64,000 bases of DNA from Engraulis encrasicolus (taxonomy: Eukaryota; Chordata; Actinopteri; Clupeiformes; Engraulidae): NCBI RefSeq assembly GCF_034702125.1, contig NC_085878.1, positions 16,104,240-16,168,239 on the forward strand, read 5' to 3'. A program made the translations under genes and the position numbers. Shown in pieces: positions 1-10,683 of this stretch. The stretch's first letter is position 1. Every line of letters starts with the position of its first letter. The notes below the pieces were generated by a model. It saw only the letters and a program-made list of their open reading frames with translations, was not told the DNA's origin and ran no database searches.

Positions 1-218
1 TGTTTCCAGAAAAACAGAAACGGTTCTAATGGTCATTCTCACTGAGAAATCAAGAGAAATGTCTAATTTAAGGAGGCTAATAATATCGTCCTCAACTGTA
101 CGTGTCAAAGTATGTGTGTTCTGTATGTGTGTTTGTGTATGCATGCTTGCATGGACGTCAGAACATGTAAGGGTATTTGTATTTCCTCAGTTCAGTTGTT
201 TTGGCCCATGCATCTAAG
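1..218. other. Unique sequence, nothing recognised
   Basis: Mixed-composition DNA with scattered TGTG stretches leading into a GT array. I see no exon, RNA gene or mobile-element end. Confidence 0.5.
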
Positions 219-226
219 CTCTCTCT

Positions 227-314
<88 letters not shown>

Positions 315-362
315 GTGCGTGTGTGTGCGCGCGTGTGTGTAGCATGCACATGTGTGTGTGTT
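219..362. repeat. Compound (CT)n-(GT)n microsatellite
   Basis: Twelve bases of CT run straight into about 80 bases of uninterrupted GT, then GT broken by GC steps. Purine-pyrimidine alternation is complete in the GT part. The frames across it encode only Cys-Val or Thr-His runs and are not genes. Confidence 0.97.
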
Positions 363-1268
363 TGAGCTGTGTGTCTTCCCTGTGGCCCCCCGAATCCCTA
401 TGGAGAATAGTGGGAAGCCTGAGCTCCAGACTGGTCAAATCCACATCACACGACTCCCCTTCTCACATCACACTGCTCCCCTTCTCTTCCTTAAACTCTG
501 TTTACTCACCTTCTCTCTGTCCCAGAGCTGCCTCATATGTAGCCCTTCTTGACTTGAAAAAAAAAACAACTAAAAAATAAACAATGCCATAAAACTGTGG
601 GACGACCCAAAGAAAGAGCTTATGCAGTTAGTGTTGACCCTTGAAACAATTGGCTGACCGCATGATATGAGCTTTCTGGTTTTGCCAAGTATTTTGTTTG
701 AAAAGTATGTCTATTTAGTGTTGTGGTCTGTCCTTTGTTTTGGTGTACAGTATGTCTTACAGTCAGTATACAGTGATTTAAGGGCAGTAGTAGTCCTCAT
801 CTTACACAAACTGTTTGTGTTTTCTGAGTCCTTTCGGCTACACGTGCCCTCTGTGTTTTCCTGTGTATGTATTGTTTCTTACCTTTCCTTCCCTTTGGTT
901 TACAGAGATCTGTTTGAATGAAATTTAAGCCCTACCTCTTCCTGAGTCCCACACATGCCATCCAGACCATCTCCGATTTTTTTTTTCAAACCACTACATT
1001 CATATTGCAATTTTTATATTTCTTTTTATGTAAACAGTCATCATTGAATTACAGAGTTATTATGTGGTATGGCAGGGAGATAGTGCAAACCAGCATGGTG
1101 TTGTGAGTCAGGGATGAGCAGGGGGTTGTGAAGGGTGTCTGCGGGTGGCCATGTTGAAGGGATGGAGAGAGGAACTGGACAGGGTGGCAGACGAGGGGGT
1201 GGTGGGGTGGTAGAGGTAGAGCGGGGGTGGCTTGACCAGATGTGGGCCGTGCTGCTGACTGGTTGGAT
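363..1268. other. Unassigned sequence, possible diverged repeat
   Basis: No exon is recognised. A stretch around 720-860 resembles 4335-4515 loosely: both carry TTGTGGTCTG, a CAGTG-TTTAAG step and TGTTTGTGTTTTCTGA in the same order. This may be two old copies of one dispersed repeat; alignment by eye is weak. Confidence 0.3.
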
Positions 1269-1297
1269 AGAGAGAGAGAGAGTGTGCGTGTGTGTGC

Positions 1298-1394
<97 letters not shown>

Positions 1395-1411
1395 TGCGCG
1401 TGCGTGTGCAG
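1269..1411. repeat. Compound (GA)n-(TG)n microsatellite
   Basis: A short GA run passes into TG with a few CG and TT interruptions, then about 85 bases of pure TG, then a GC-interrupted tail. A second short TG array follows at about 1505-1540. Confidence 0.97.
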
Positions 1412-1540
1412 TATGTGTGTGTGTACCTTGTCTCTTCTTTATGTGTGCATGACCATCAGTAGTATGCTGTGTGTTCTGCATGTGTGTATAACCATTAGTG
1501 CGATGTGTGTGTGTGTGTGTGCGCGTGCGTGCGTGCGTGT

Positions 1541-2038
1541 GGGTGTGCTTTTTAAGGAAGCGTGGCTACAGAAGGCAGCCGTGGCCCCCGTCCGCAGGCC
1601 TGCTGCCCACATGTGTGCACCTTCCCAGCCGGGCGCGCCGCGTTACACAGCCCATTTGCAACAAAAACTTGTCAATAAGGCTGGAATGTTGCGTCACTAG
1701 CGGGGCCATGAGAAGGGGCTGTGGGGAGCAGTGGGGGTTGGAGGGGGAAAAGGAAAAAGGTGCTCTAAATACCCCTTTTGTTTTGATCCCTTTACGTCCA
1801 CTATGCCAGCTCCAAATAATCCTACGAGCCTGAATTCACTATATTGACTTCTTAGAGTGAGATTACATACTACAGTGCTTCTTACTTAGTAGACTTTAAA
1901 AAAAATGTTTCTCAAATTGGTGATGCCAGTGTAAAATGAATATTTGAAAGTAGGCTATGTTTTGAACATTATAACATCAAACAGTTAGAGTTCGGTCTGT
2001 TCTACTACTGGACCAGGTGGTGGGTATTCTTTAGACTG
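1541..2038. other. Unassigned sequence
   Basis: Mixed sequence turning AT-rich after 1830. No gene or repeat end was recognised. The 14-mer TGTTGCGTCACTAG at 1687-1700 recurs inside the LTR at 2668-2681, which may be coincidence. Confidence 0.4.
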
Positions 2039-2042
2039 CTAA

Positions 2043-2402
2043 AAGGGACACTGTGTGAGATTTTTAGTTGTTTATTTCCAGTATTCATGCTGTCCATTCA
2101 CTAATGTTAGCTTTTTCATGAATACTTACCACCACCATCCAAATCTAAATATTCATTATGAGTGGAAAAATTTCACTTTTCATACATGAAAAGGGGGATC
2201 TTCTCCATGGTCCGCCATTTTGAATTTCCAAAAATAGCCATTTTTAGCTGCAAAAATGACTCTACTTGAATCATACTAGGAAATATTTGTTTATTACTTA
2301 GTAAACTTTCATGTAAAGGTCAAATTTGCCAATAGGCAGCCCAGTTTCAATGAGCAGCATAGTTGCAGTACCTTTTTTGACCATTTCCTGCACAGTGTCC
2401 CT
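2043..2402. mobile_element. TTAA-type MITE (piggyBac- or Kolobok-like)
   Basis: The ends are inverted repeats: the left starts AAGGGACACTGTG and the right finishes CACAGTGTCCCTT. Immediately outside lie CTAA (left) and TTAA (right), which fits a TTAA target duplication with one mutated base. At about 360 bp with no open frame it is non-autonomous. The superfamily is inferred only from the TTAA target; terminal motifs were not compared with a library. The right end lies within 10 bp of the solo LTR that follows. Confidence 0.6.
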
Positions 2403-2407
2403 TTAAG

Positions 2408-2412
2408 GTGAT
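2408..2412. repeat. Target-site duplication, left copy (GTGAT)
   Basis: GTGAT here is repeated exactly at 2981-2985, flanking the solo LTR. Five bases is a usual retroviral integration footprint. Confidence 0.85.
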
Positions 2413-2980
2413 TGTTGGAACTGTATTTTATTCTATATGAAAGCAAACATGTTGCCGTGGCACAAATGTGCCCTTTCACATTCAAGAATTCCTGTTCAAG
2501 GCTGCAGAAGATTACTGGACTGTGCGAGGACTTTATCTGTACCAGAACAATGGAATGCCCAAACACAACAGAGTTGCGTCTCCACATGGCAGGCCAAGGA
2601 CTGTGTGTTCGTTGCCTGATTATCATAGACTTGCAATCGAGATTCGATCTGCAGCGCCGCCGAAGGTGTTGCGTCACTAGGAGGGCGCAGCCTGGCTAGT
2701 GTGTTCGTGTGTTTGTGTGTGTGTGTGTGTGTGAATGAATTAATCTCTATCCGGGTACGCCCCCTTTTCCCTTTAGCGGATAGAGATAATTGTTATCAGG
2801 GAAAATCCTCCAATAAATATGACTTATGGCTATTACATCGTTTAGAACGAGTGGGGAAAATGGTAGCTGACGGTTCTCCCCATCCGCTCTCCAAGCCGGT
2901 TTGAAACTTAATTAAGGATTCTCTGTGTCTTTCATTTCAGGTGTTTCATATTTACAAATGTTAAGGGTTTGAACCTAACA
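2413..2980 (+). mobile_element. Solo retroviral LTR
   Basis: A 568-bp unit beginning TGTTGGAACTG and ending CCTAACA, flanked by a perfect 5-bp duplication. It is the same family, in opposite orientation, as the LTRs at 7093-7663 and 11569-12138, differing from them by scattered substitutions and small indels. Visible parts: a short TG array near 2710-2732, an 11-bp inverted repeat (2743-2753 with 2777-2787) and an AATAAA polyadenylation signal at 2812-2817. No internal region is attached, so it most likely arose by LTR-LTR recombination of a full provirus. Open frames within it are LTR sequence, not genes. Confidence 0.93.
2743..2787 (+). promoter_or_regulatory. LTR stem-loop ahead of the poly(A) signal
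   Basis: ATCTCTATCCG pairs perfectly with CGGATAGAGAT over 11 bp across a 23-base pyrimidine-rich loop; AATT on both sides extends the stem with one bulged A. The AATAAA begins 25 bases later. The same structure is intact in both proviral LTRs. By position it probably lies in the transcribed R region, but the transcription start was not determined. Confidence 0.6.
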
Positions 2981-3730
2981 GTGATGATACACAGGGCAAC
3001 ATTTTGAGCAATGTTACCAGACAACATCATGATTGCCTACACATATTCTGATGGAATTAGTTAGAAAAGTTCAGCTGCTGATCCAAGTCCTCTTGATAAT
3101 AGTGTTACAGTAATAAACAGTCCAAACTAAATCTTATAATATCGTTGCCCATACATATTGCTCAAAAGGGTGCCCTGTGGTATCATCACCCCTTTAGTGT
3201 CTTAGTGGCCTCCCACGCAGCCAGCAGAGCTGTGGCCAGCGGTCCCACAGACGTCCAACTTTCCGGGGGAAAAGAGGTCCAGCTTTCAGGTGGAGGTCAG
3301 GATGTGTGGCGAAATCATACGTGACGTGTTTAGGCATTAGCTGCCAGTGCGCAGGTCGTCCATCCCCTCTCTGCCATATAGGTGGGTCAGGGTGAAACCT
3401 GTAGACTCTTTTGCCCCGGGTCAACGTGAGCCAAAGCCGCAGTGTGTCTATTCCATTCAGAACTTCGCGCCAGGCAGACGCGTGGGCATGGCACAGCACG
3501 AACAGGGCGGAGAGAGTGCCCATGGAAAGGGAGATGAACCCCTGAACGTGTGGTGGTCTGAATGGGTGGTGAAATAAGCCAACGGGCCAGTGGAGGTCAT
3601 CCTTGTGTTACCTGGAAAGCTGGCAAAGGCAGTGTGCCACATAGAAAGGAAAGTGTAACCTTGATTGTTATGTTTGGATAGAGTTGAAATGGCTGCCAGA
3701 TGACTGGCTGTAGCGAAGGGGAGTACAGTA
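2981..3730. other. Unassigned sequence
   Basis: Begins with the second GTGAT target copy (2981-2985). The rest is mixed sequence without recognisable exons. A minus-strand open frame at 3194-3523 has no family likeness and no splice context that I can defend. Confidence 0.4.
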
Positions 3731-3734
3731 GAGT

Positions 3735-3815
3735 TGCCCAGCCGGGACTCGAACCTTCGAACCTTCTGGGGTAGTAAACTGGGGCTCTGACCGCTACACC
3801 AAAGAGCTAGGCTCA
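3735..3815 (-). mobile_element. tRNA-derived SINE head or tRNA-like relic
   Basis: On the minus strand a box-A-like TGGTGTAGCGG (3801-3791) is followed about 36 bases later by a perfect box B, GGTTCGAGTCC (3755-3745). These are the internal promoter elements of RNA polymerase III tRNA-type genes. The part between holds a duplicated GGTTCGA and the acceptor arms do not pair, so this is not a working tRNA gene. No clear tail or target duplication was found, so the 3' extent toward lower coordinates is uncertain. Confidence 0.6.
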
Positions 3816-3830
3816 TTGGTGTGACAGTCA

Positions 3831-5654
3831 GAACACACCAACAACTCTAGTGATGGTCACTCCATCACACTGGCACTTTATTTTTTGTCTTTACTCTTTA
3901 ATTCACTAGTCTTGTCTGTAATTCCAGCTAGTGCGTTTTTTTGCATACCTTGCTTGAAGGTTAGAGATATCTTCTTGAAAGTTAACCTGCTCCCCTGTGT
4001 CTAGTGATTGGGTGAATGGACCTGTAATGCAAGTTCTCTCTCTGTGTTGTAAAAGCCCAGAGTGACTTTAAGATTTCATCTCATGTGGAGACTGACCCTG
4101 GTGCACAATTACTCCTTTGGCGTAGGATTTATTTTCGCCTTGGTCACTCTAACCTTGCCACAACAAATCTCAAAAATAAAAGACTGCTCTTGGTGCCCAG
4201 ACCCACAGAAAATACTTTCATGCACAGCTCACGCTGACCTCCTCAGCAGTGGCATCAGATCGACCGTTGGCTGTGGACTCTAGTGGTTTCCTTGGTGTGT
4301 TGCTTTAAAAGCATATCAGTCGATGCAGCATTGTGTTTTGTGGTCTTGTGGTCTGCCATGCCTTTGTTGTACCCTGTGGTATTGCTTTATACAGTACAGT
4401 CTTCTTTTATAGCCCGATATCCTTTGAGTTTACAGTGTTTTAAGACGGCAGCGGTGGTTAGTCAGGCTTTAACTGCCTGCTGTTTGTGTTTTCTGACAGC
4501 TTTGGGCTAGATGTGACCTTTTGCTGCCATCAGATAGAGCTTCGTGGATGGCATTTTGCTCAGCAACCTTATCTGTGGGACTGGCTTTTAGAATGAGCTA
4601 ATTGCCCTGAATGGTACATCACCAGAGAATCACTATCATCTTCCAGGGCTTAAAACATTTCCTTCCTCCTGATAATTTGCTGGTTATCACTCACTTCCCC
4701 TTTCAACTCCAGCTCTCTTTGCATCAGCCAGCAGACCAGTGGGATGGATCGTATCAGATGTTTTGAAAATATATGATCATTACATTATAGTGCAAGAAGG
4801 GTCAGCATTCCACCAGAGACTGTCAAAACGCTTAGAGCCTAAATATCTTTGATTCCATCTTGAATTGAATTGAATGGAATGTAGTTCATTCAGCCATTGT
4901 ATTTCTTGTAATGTGTGCAAGGAAATGCTCAAGAGGAGTAAATAAACACAAATATTTAAGAGACACATAACCGTATACTATGAAAGGTTTTCATAGAGAA
5001 GTAATGGTAGTTGTCATAGAGTTGTCACAGGTCTTCATATGTAGTTTGGTTATTAATTTGTTGATGTAGTTTGGTTCTTAATTTTTTGATTTATAAATTA
5101 GATTTTTCGCCTTTCTATCCTTTCCCCTTAAATCAGAAGACTGCTTGAAATGAACAGTACAGAAAAGCTGATTTGGTCAGCAGCAGCAGCAGCAGCAGTT
5201 TCTACACAGAGTCAGATCTCTCCACTGGCTAGAGTAGCAGGACAGAACTTAGAGGTTGCGTGTTTTGTTTTGCCTGAGCACATTTCCCATTGAGTCAGTT
5301 AGGAGATGGTCTTCCAATGAAAATACACATCTTCTGTGTGCTGCTGCACGGTCCGCGGTGCCCTCGCCCCCGCATGCGGCGCGGGCACATATGTGCGCCC
5401 TGCTTCCGTTTAGCGGGCGCTACTGACCGAAAGGGCACGACAAGTGAAGCCGGCGGTTAGCCATCCTCCAAATGATCTCAAATGATACAAGACGTTTGGA
5501 CGTCACGCCGACTGAATGGCGGTAGTGCTATTCACAGACGAAAGGAAAAAAAAAAAAAAAGAAAAGATATCCCCACACACACAGCCTGCTCTCCACCACA
5601 ACATCTTTTCATTATTTTTATATTCCATTATTATTTTTCTTTTTTTTCTCACAG
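3831..5654. other. Unassigned sequence with small local repeats
   Basis: No gene is recognised. Local features are a run of six CAG triplets near 5180, an approximate 26-bp tandem of TAGTTTGGTT-TTAATTTGTTGATG near 5041-5095, and a GC-rich island-like patch at 5340-5460. Confidence 0.4.
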
Positions 5655-5689
5655 AGATCTCAAGGAAGGGAAGCCACAGAGGTTTTCAG
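5655..5689 (+). CDS. Candidate 35-bp micro-exon (weak)
   Basis: A long T-rich tract ending CTCACAG precedes 35 bases that are followed directly by GTAAGA. Both splice sites fit the vertebrate consensus well. Thirty-five bases would shift frame, all three frames are open, and none gives a recognisable peptide. It could be a non-coding or alternative exon, or chance. Nothing nearby supports a host gene. Confidence 0.15.
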
Positions 5690-6326
5690 GTAAGAGGCAG
5701 CCCAACCTGTTTCTGGGAGGTCTCGTTGTAAACCTGCCCTCCCCTCTCCTCCCCACTCCCCTGGGCAGGTAACGTCTGGGGAACCCAGTCGGACGGCTGA
5801 CCTGCTGCTCCGCCGCACCGTTGGCCCGGCGCTCCTGTGGGTGTAGTTACATGGCCCTGAAAGTCCCTCCGGATGTTTTTACACTGGAGAAATATTTTCT
5901 CAACTGATTGTATGCGCCCCATAGAAGCTGCAAAGAAGAAAAAAAGAAGGAAGGGATTGAGGGATGGAGAGAAGGGGATTGTGTGGAGGAGTTGGGGAAA
6001 AAAGAAAGTGAAGTGATACAGTTCAAGACCCCTGCCTTTTTTCCCTTCTCACTCCCTCTCTCTCTCCCTGTGTCTCTCTCTTTGAGGTTGTGGCATATTT
6101 GTCTTCTTTCAAAAAGATATGCGAACTGGAATGTGTACGGTTCTCATTTCTGAGTGAGTGGCGTGTTAATACTTTTGACACTAATCACAAAGTTCACATG
6201 CTGGTTTGATTTCTCCAGATTGGAGTTTAATGGGCAAACACTCGGCGGGCTAATCAATGTAGGACTGGATGGAAGGGAATGGGTTTCACATCCATGCGGG
6301 TGGCAAAGCTCTGCATGGGAGGCGCC
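5690..6326. other. Unassigned sequence
   Basis: Pyrimidine- and purine-rich patches, including a run of A and GA at 5935-6005. No feature was recognised. Confidence 0.4.
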
Positions 6327-6340
6327 GTGTGTGTGTGTGT

Positions 6341-6429
<89 letters not shown>

Positions 6430-6436
6430 AGTGTGA

Positions 6437-6474
<38 letters not shown>
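6327..6474. repeat. (GT)n microsatellite
   Basis: About 150 bases of GT, with single GAG, CAG and AT interruptions. Confidence 0.97.
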
Positions 6475-6475
<1 letters not shown>

Positions 6476-6608
6476 CATGTGTTCATCATACTGTATGTGC
6501 TGGAGATTGGGGTGTAGATGAAGTTGGATGGATCATGCACTTAACCTCCTTGCATCCCAAAATACACACACACACATGCACGCCGGCCGACACGTGAACA
6601 CATGCACT

Positions 6609-6609
<1 letters not shown>

Positions 6610-6681
<72 letters not shown>
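6610..6681. repeat. (CA)n microsatellite
   Basis: A pure CA array of about 70 bases, opposite in orientation to the GT array 140 bases upstream. The two could pair as an inverted repeat. Confidence 0.97.
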
Positions 6682-7087
6682 CCTCACACCATCCATTCCA
6701 TCTCTCTTTTTTCTTTCTGCTCAAAGTACTAGAGCTTTTCCATGCTGATGCTGGGGAGGGGAGAGAAGGGGCTTAGCCTGGGTGAGATCACAGTGCTGTG
6801 CAAAGCCTGGTCCAGCCCCAGAGAAGTGGTGTTAAAATGAGAGTGCCTTACATCTCCCTGCATTTGGAGCTGTCACGCAGGCAGAGACGCAGCTGTACGC
6901 TAACGAGCTGCGAGGGGAGATGTCTCAGCTGCTGCTGCTGCAAGATGGCGGCTCGCCCTGCCATACCATATGGACACGGCACCAACGAAGAAGAGTTGTG
7001 CCCTTGTGGCTGTCCCAATTTTGTGTGGCACCCGTACCAACCAGACATGACATATCATCAATATGAATTTGTTGAACACAACTGTTG
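6682..7087. other. Unassigned left flank of the provirus
   Basis: Mixed sequence. The last 60 bases (about 7030-7086, with TTGTTGAACA and GTTGAAA) resemble the right flank at about 12160-12230 in the same orientation, suggesting an older local repeat at the integration locus. Confidence 0.35.
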
Positions 7088-7092
7088 AAAAA
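7088..7092. repeat. Proviral target-site duplication, left (AAAAA)
   Basis: AAAAA abuts the provirus here and again at 12139-12143. Length matches the 5-bp duplication of the solo LTR, but low complexity makes it weaker proof. Confidence 0.6.
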
Positions 7093-7663
7093 TGTTAGGT
7101 TCAAACCCTTAACATTTGTAAATATGAAAGACCTGAAATGAAAGACACAGAGAATCAGTAATTAAGTTTCAAGCCAGCTTGGAGAGCGAGTGGAAAGAAC
7201 CGTCAACGGCGATTTTTCCCAGTCGTTCTAACACTGAAATATCTCCAAGCCATATTTATTGTAGGAATGTCCCTGATTACAATTATCTCTATCCGCTAAG
7301 GGGAAAAGGGGGCGTACCCGGATAGAGATTAATTCATTCACACACACACACACACACACAAACACACGAACACACTAGCCAGGCTGCGCCCTCCTAGTGA
7401 CGCAACACCTTCGGCGGCGCTGCAGATCGAATCTCGATTGCAAGTCTATGATAATCAGGCAACGAACACACAGGCCTTGGCCTGCCATGTGGAGATGCAA
7501 CTCTGTTGTGTTTGGGCATTCCATTGTTCTGGTACAGATAAAGTCCTCGCACAGTCCAGTAATCTTCTGCTTAGCCTTGAACAGGAATTCTTGAATGTGA
7601 AAGGGCACATTTGTGCCAAGGCAACATGTTTGCTCTCATAAAGAATAAAATACAGTTCCAACA
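7093..7663 (-). repeat. 3' LTR of the provirus
   Basis: 571 bp, beginning TGTTGG and ending CTAACA on the minus strand. It is nearly identical to the 5' LTR: the clearest differences are near 7200-7245 and one substitution near 7131. It carries the same TG array, stem-loop (7285-7295 with 7319-7329) and AATAAA as the solo LTR. Confidence 0.93.
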
Positions 7664-7675
7664 TTTCCCCCTGTT
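7664..7675 (-). promoter_or_regulatory. Polypurine tract
   Basis: Read on the minus strand, a purine run ending GGGGGAAA sits directly against the TGTTGG start of the 3' LTR. This is the position and composition used to prime plus-strand DNA synthesis in retroviruses. Confidence 0.8.
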
Positions 7676-7702
7676 TATTCTATATAGAGGCAAACATTAA
7701 CA

Positions 7703-8044
7703 TCATCCAGTGATGACTTCAAATGATTTTTTCTTTAAATAGGTACACTTAGAGGCCCCGAGCATAATCCCCTGGGTCAGGGAACAGATCAGGGACCTGG
7801 ATGGAATCGTCAGATTGGTGTGGAGGCTCATGGTCTCCACCAACAACATCATCATAGTGTCATCGACATCACTATCCTGTCTAGTTAGAAGAGCATATAG
7901 GTTTGACATTTTTTCTTCCATTTGTGCAATGGCAGTGGTACTAAATCTGGTGCACAACACTCTAATACAAAGAATACAACAACATCCACATAACGTGAGG
8001 ATCGCCGCAAATATTGCAATAGACATGATTATGGACGCTGCCAA
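7703..8044 (-). pseudogene. env: Retroviral env remnant: membrane span and tail
   Basis: A 113-codon frame holding the C-terminal part of a retroviral envelope transmembrane subunit. Near its start is a hydrophobic stretch (about residues 3-26) rich in Ile, Ala and Leu and ending in a Cys cluster (CGCCC), typical of the membrane span and the juxtamembrane palmitoylated cysteines. A hydrophilic cytoplasmic tail of about 80 residues follows. It lies in a different frame from the upstream env segment, so the reading frame is broken between the two. It ends about 30 bases before the polypurine tract, the usual place for env to stop. The initial Met is internal to the ancestral protein, not a real start. 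Confidence 0.85.
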
Positions 8045-8351
8045 CTGTCTGTATTTGCCAACATGTCAGAGAAACCATCCCACAACTGAAGTGTCGACCC
8101 TGGAGTGGTCTTTCATTTTCTTTTTGGTTGAGGGATCCCAGTCCCTCTATCGCCCTGGTGACACTTTCGTCAGCTGCCGTATTGTTCGGTATGAAGGAAC
8201 AACATTGATAACCAAAAATAGAGCACACACTCCTATCGGCCAAAAGCATATCAACCGCAATACGAGATTGGAATGCCATTAGGCAGGTTGCCTTCAGTTG
8301 TTCATGGATGGCCCTGAACTCGAATTCAGTTTTGTTGCCCAGCGCCTGCAC
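7962..8351 (-). pseudogene. env: Retroviral env remnant: TM ectodomain, CX6CC
   Basis: The frame covers the ectodomain of the retroviral transmembrane subunit. Heptad-like sequence comes first, then the conserved region ending in a C-X6-CC motif (residues 43-51, at 8225-8199), then IPNNT. The CX6CC motif is the cysteine arrangement that links the surface and transmembrane subunits in gamma-type envelopes. After about residue 77 the frame diverges into unrelated sequence, consistent with a frameshift at the A-rich run near 8117-8126; the frame that matches the downstream part also has a stop near 8065. No surface subunit, cleavage site or signal peptide is recognisable upstream of 8351. The gene is dead as read. 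Confidence 0.87.
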
Positions 8352-10652
8352 ATTTATAGTGGATGTTGTTCATTCTGTCCACATTTTTGTTTATAGTACA
8401 CCACCAACATACAAATGATTCAAACCCTGATGCAATTTGATTCCACATTGTAGCTCTCTTATGTTTGTTTTAGGTTAGGTTAAGGCTCCACCAATTTAAA
8501 ATGAATGACATGTATTACTACTCTCTACTTTCTCACACCATTCCAAAGTTTCAATGTCATCACCCAGACATACAGATCACTAGATCAACCAATCAAAATG
8601 TAAGAGATAAAAAGAAAGAAAACACAACTGCCATTGTAAAATACGCAACTTTAAAAGAAAAATGAAACAAACAACCGGACAGACCCTTTATCTAAGGTAC
8701 AAAGGTCAGACCTTGTCTAACTTTAGGTCAAACTTTTCATGGTTTGAAAGAAAGAGAGAAAAAATAATAATAATAATAATAATAACAGTTGTCATTTTAT
8801 CAAGTGTTATAACTAAAATTATTACCCAATTGAAACAAAACAAACTCTGGAAAAATCTTGTGAAACTCATCAAATTAAAAACAAAATTCACTTAACCTAG
8901 CGATCATTGGTATTGTCTAGGTTCCTTCCATTCACATCAGCTGTGTTTCAGCTCGTTTCCATAATTAGGCCTGTTCCTCAAAGAACAAAAAAAAAATATA
9001 GGGAAAACAACTTTCTTTCATGTACACTCAAGCCAGATCAATTTGAAATCAAATCAGAGCAAAAAATGATTGACTTCATGTATCGGCTACATAAAACATT
9101 TGTAACGGAACTAAAACCTTATTGGCAATCAGTTTTCACTTTGATTGCAAGTTGACGACTGAAATGAAAAGACAGAGTTAGACAACTGTCTCTTTGTTTA
9201 TAAATCAAACAAATGAAAATATAAGGATCCCAACGTCATCAAATTCAAACTTTTAAAAGCAAATAGAGAACATTGACATGTCTCATCACACACCATGTGA
9301 AGCAATGTTCACACTTACAGTATTAAACTAACGACAATGATGGATATTTAACATAACTTTAAGCTTTGGTATTGTTTATCTAGGTCGGTGTTCAGTTTTT
9401 TTTTTTAGTTCTTATTGTCTTTTCAGTGACAAACAGGTGGTTTAGCATACACTGTTGGAGGTTTCAATATTAAGTGTCTTTCTGTCTCTGCCACAGAAAT
9501 TTGCATGTTGATAGCTGGGCCTGCTGTGTCTGATAAGGGGTGCCTGCAGAAGACCTTGGGCTACTTAGAGAGAGCCTCTGAGCCTTTTAATATCTATCCG
9601 AGCTAATGTAAACATCTACACATAGGACACTGTTATCTTTGCTGGGGTGATTTTGTCAAGCGCCTCTGTGTATTCAGAGTCTAGTTTTTTCTAGTTTATC
9701 AGAGTCAACTGTGCTCCAGTCATTAAAATAAAGTTCCAGATCATAATTGCATTGGAAATGACAAAATCAAAACAGAACATAATAAGGCAAGAAATTCGAT
9801 GAAATAAAACGAAGAAATAAGTCATAGTTAAAAGTCAATCAAAACAAAATGACAACCTAAATTTCTAGAAACGTTCAGCACATGTGACCTAACTCTCAGA
9901 CCAGGTCCAAATTGGGTTTACTCACAGCACCTTTGGGCCATCAAATAACGCCTGCGTTATTTCAAGATCTCAAACCCATTGTTCTTTAAAAAAAAAAATA
10001 AGAACAAGGAGAAAGCTTCATCTATTCTTTAGAAGAAACAAAGACATTTTGGTACTGTAAATCATGAAAGCAAACTCTTTTGCAACTACACTACACTACC
10101 ATGACAGTGCACGGGGCCTTTAGTAATACATTATGACTTGGTCATTGCCATTCTGGTAACAGCTAATTTATAATGCTGTGTCTTAAAGGCTTAAACATTA
10201 ACATGTTAACTTTCAATTGAAAATAGTAAAGAAACAACATAACTCCACAACCCCGTTTTCTCCTAATCAAAAATAAATGGGTAAGAATGTGTGGAAAAAC
10301 AAAATCATGACAAAATCCTACACCTCAAGGTTGAATTGTAGAATAAAATAAAAGGCTTATTCTTATTTTAAAAATGTTGTTTCAACATGTGCACTCCCAA
10401 GCTCCAGCTAACTCTGAACACAATAGAGTACCTCCACTAAACACTCAAAAAAAATTTCTTCCACTCTCAGACATATTTAGGCACTCACTCCACAGATACA
10501 CACGTACACTCCACAGACACATATACAATCTTTCTCACACACACAGTGGGGTGTCCCACTAGGACAATTCATACAACAAATAGGGCCCACACAGACAGAC
10601 AAACAGATATCCATATTACTTGCCTTGTATGACACAGTGTTATACAAATACA

Positions 10653-10683
<31 letters not shown>

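Noticed and set aside
219..362. Long Cys-Val, His-Thr, Ser-Leu and Arg-Glu open frames here and at every other dinucleotide array
   Set aside because: Dinucleotide repeats lack stop codons in several frames; the peptides are pure repeat translation with no coding evidence.
1687..2681. Shared 14-mer TGTTGCGTCACTAG at 1687 and in the LTR at 2668 as a sign of LTR debris
   Set aside because: The flanks do not match, and one 14-mer is too little to claim homology.
2412..2699. Similar 65-95 codon frames shared by three loci (2.4, 7.4 and 11.9 kb), which looks like a gene family
   Set aside because: They lie inside the LTRs and are conserved only because the LTRs are copies of each other.
3735..3815. 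A functional tRNA gene
   Set aside because: Box A and box B are present but the acceptor and anticodon arms do not pair and GGTTCGA is duplicated, so a SINE head or relic fits better.
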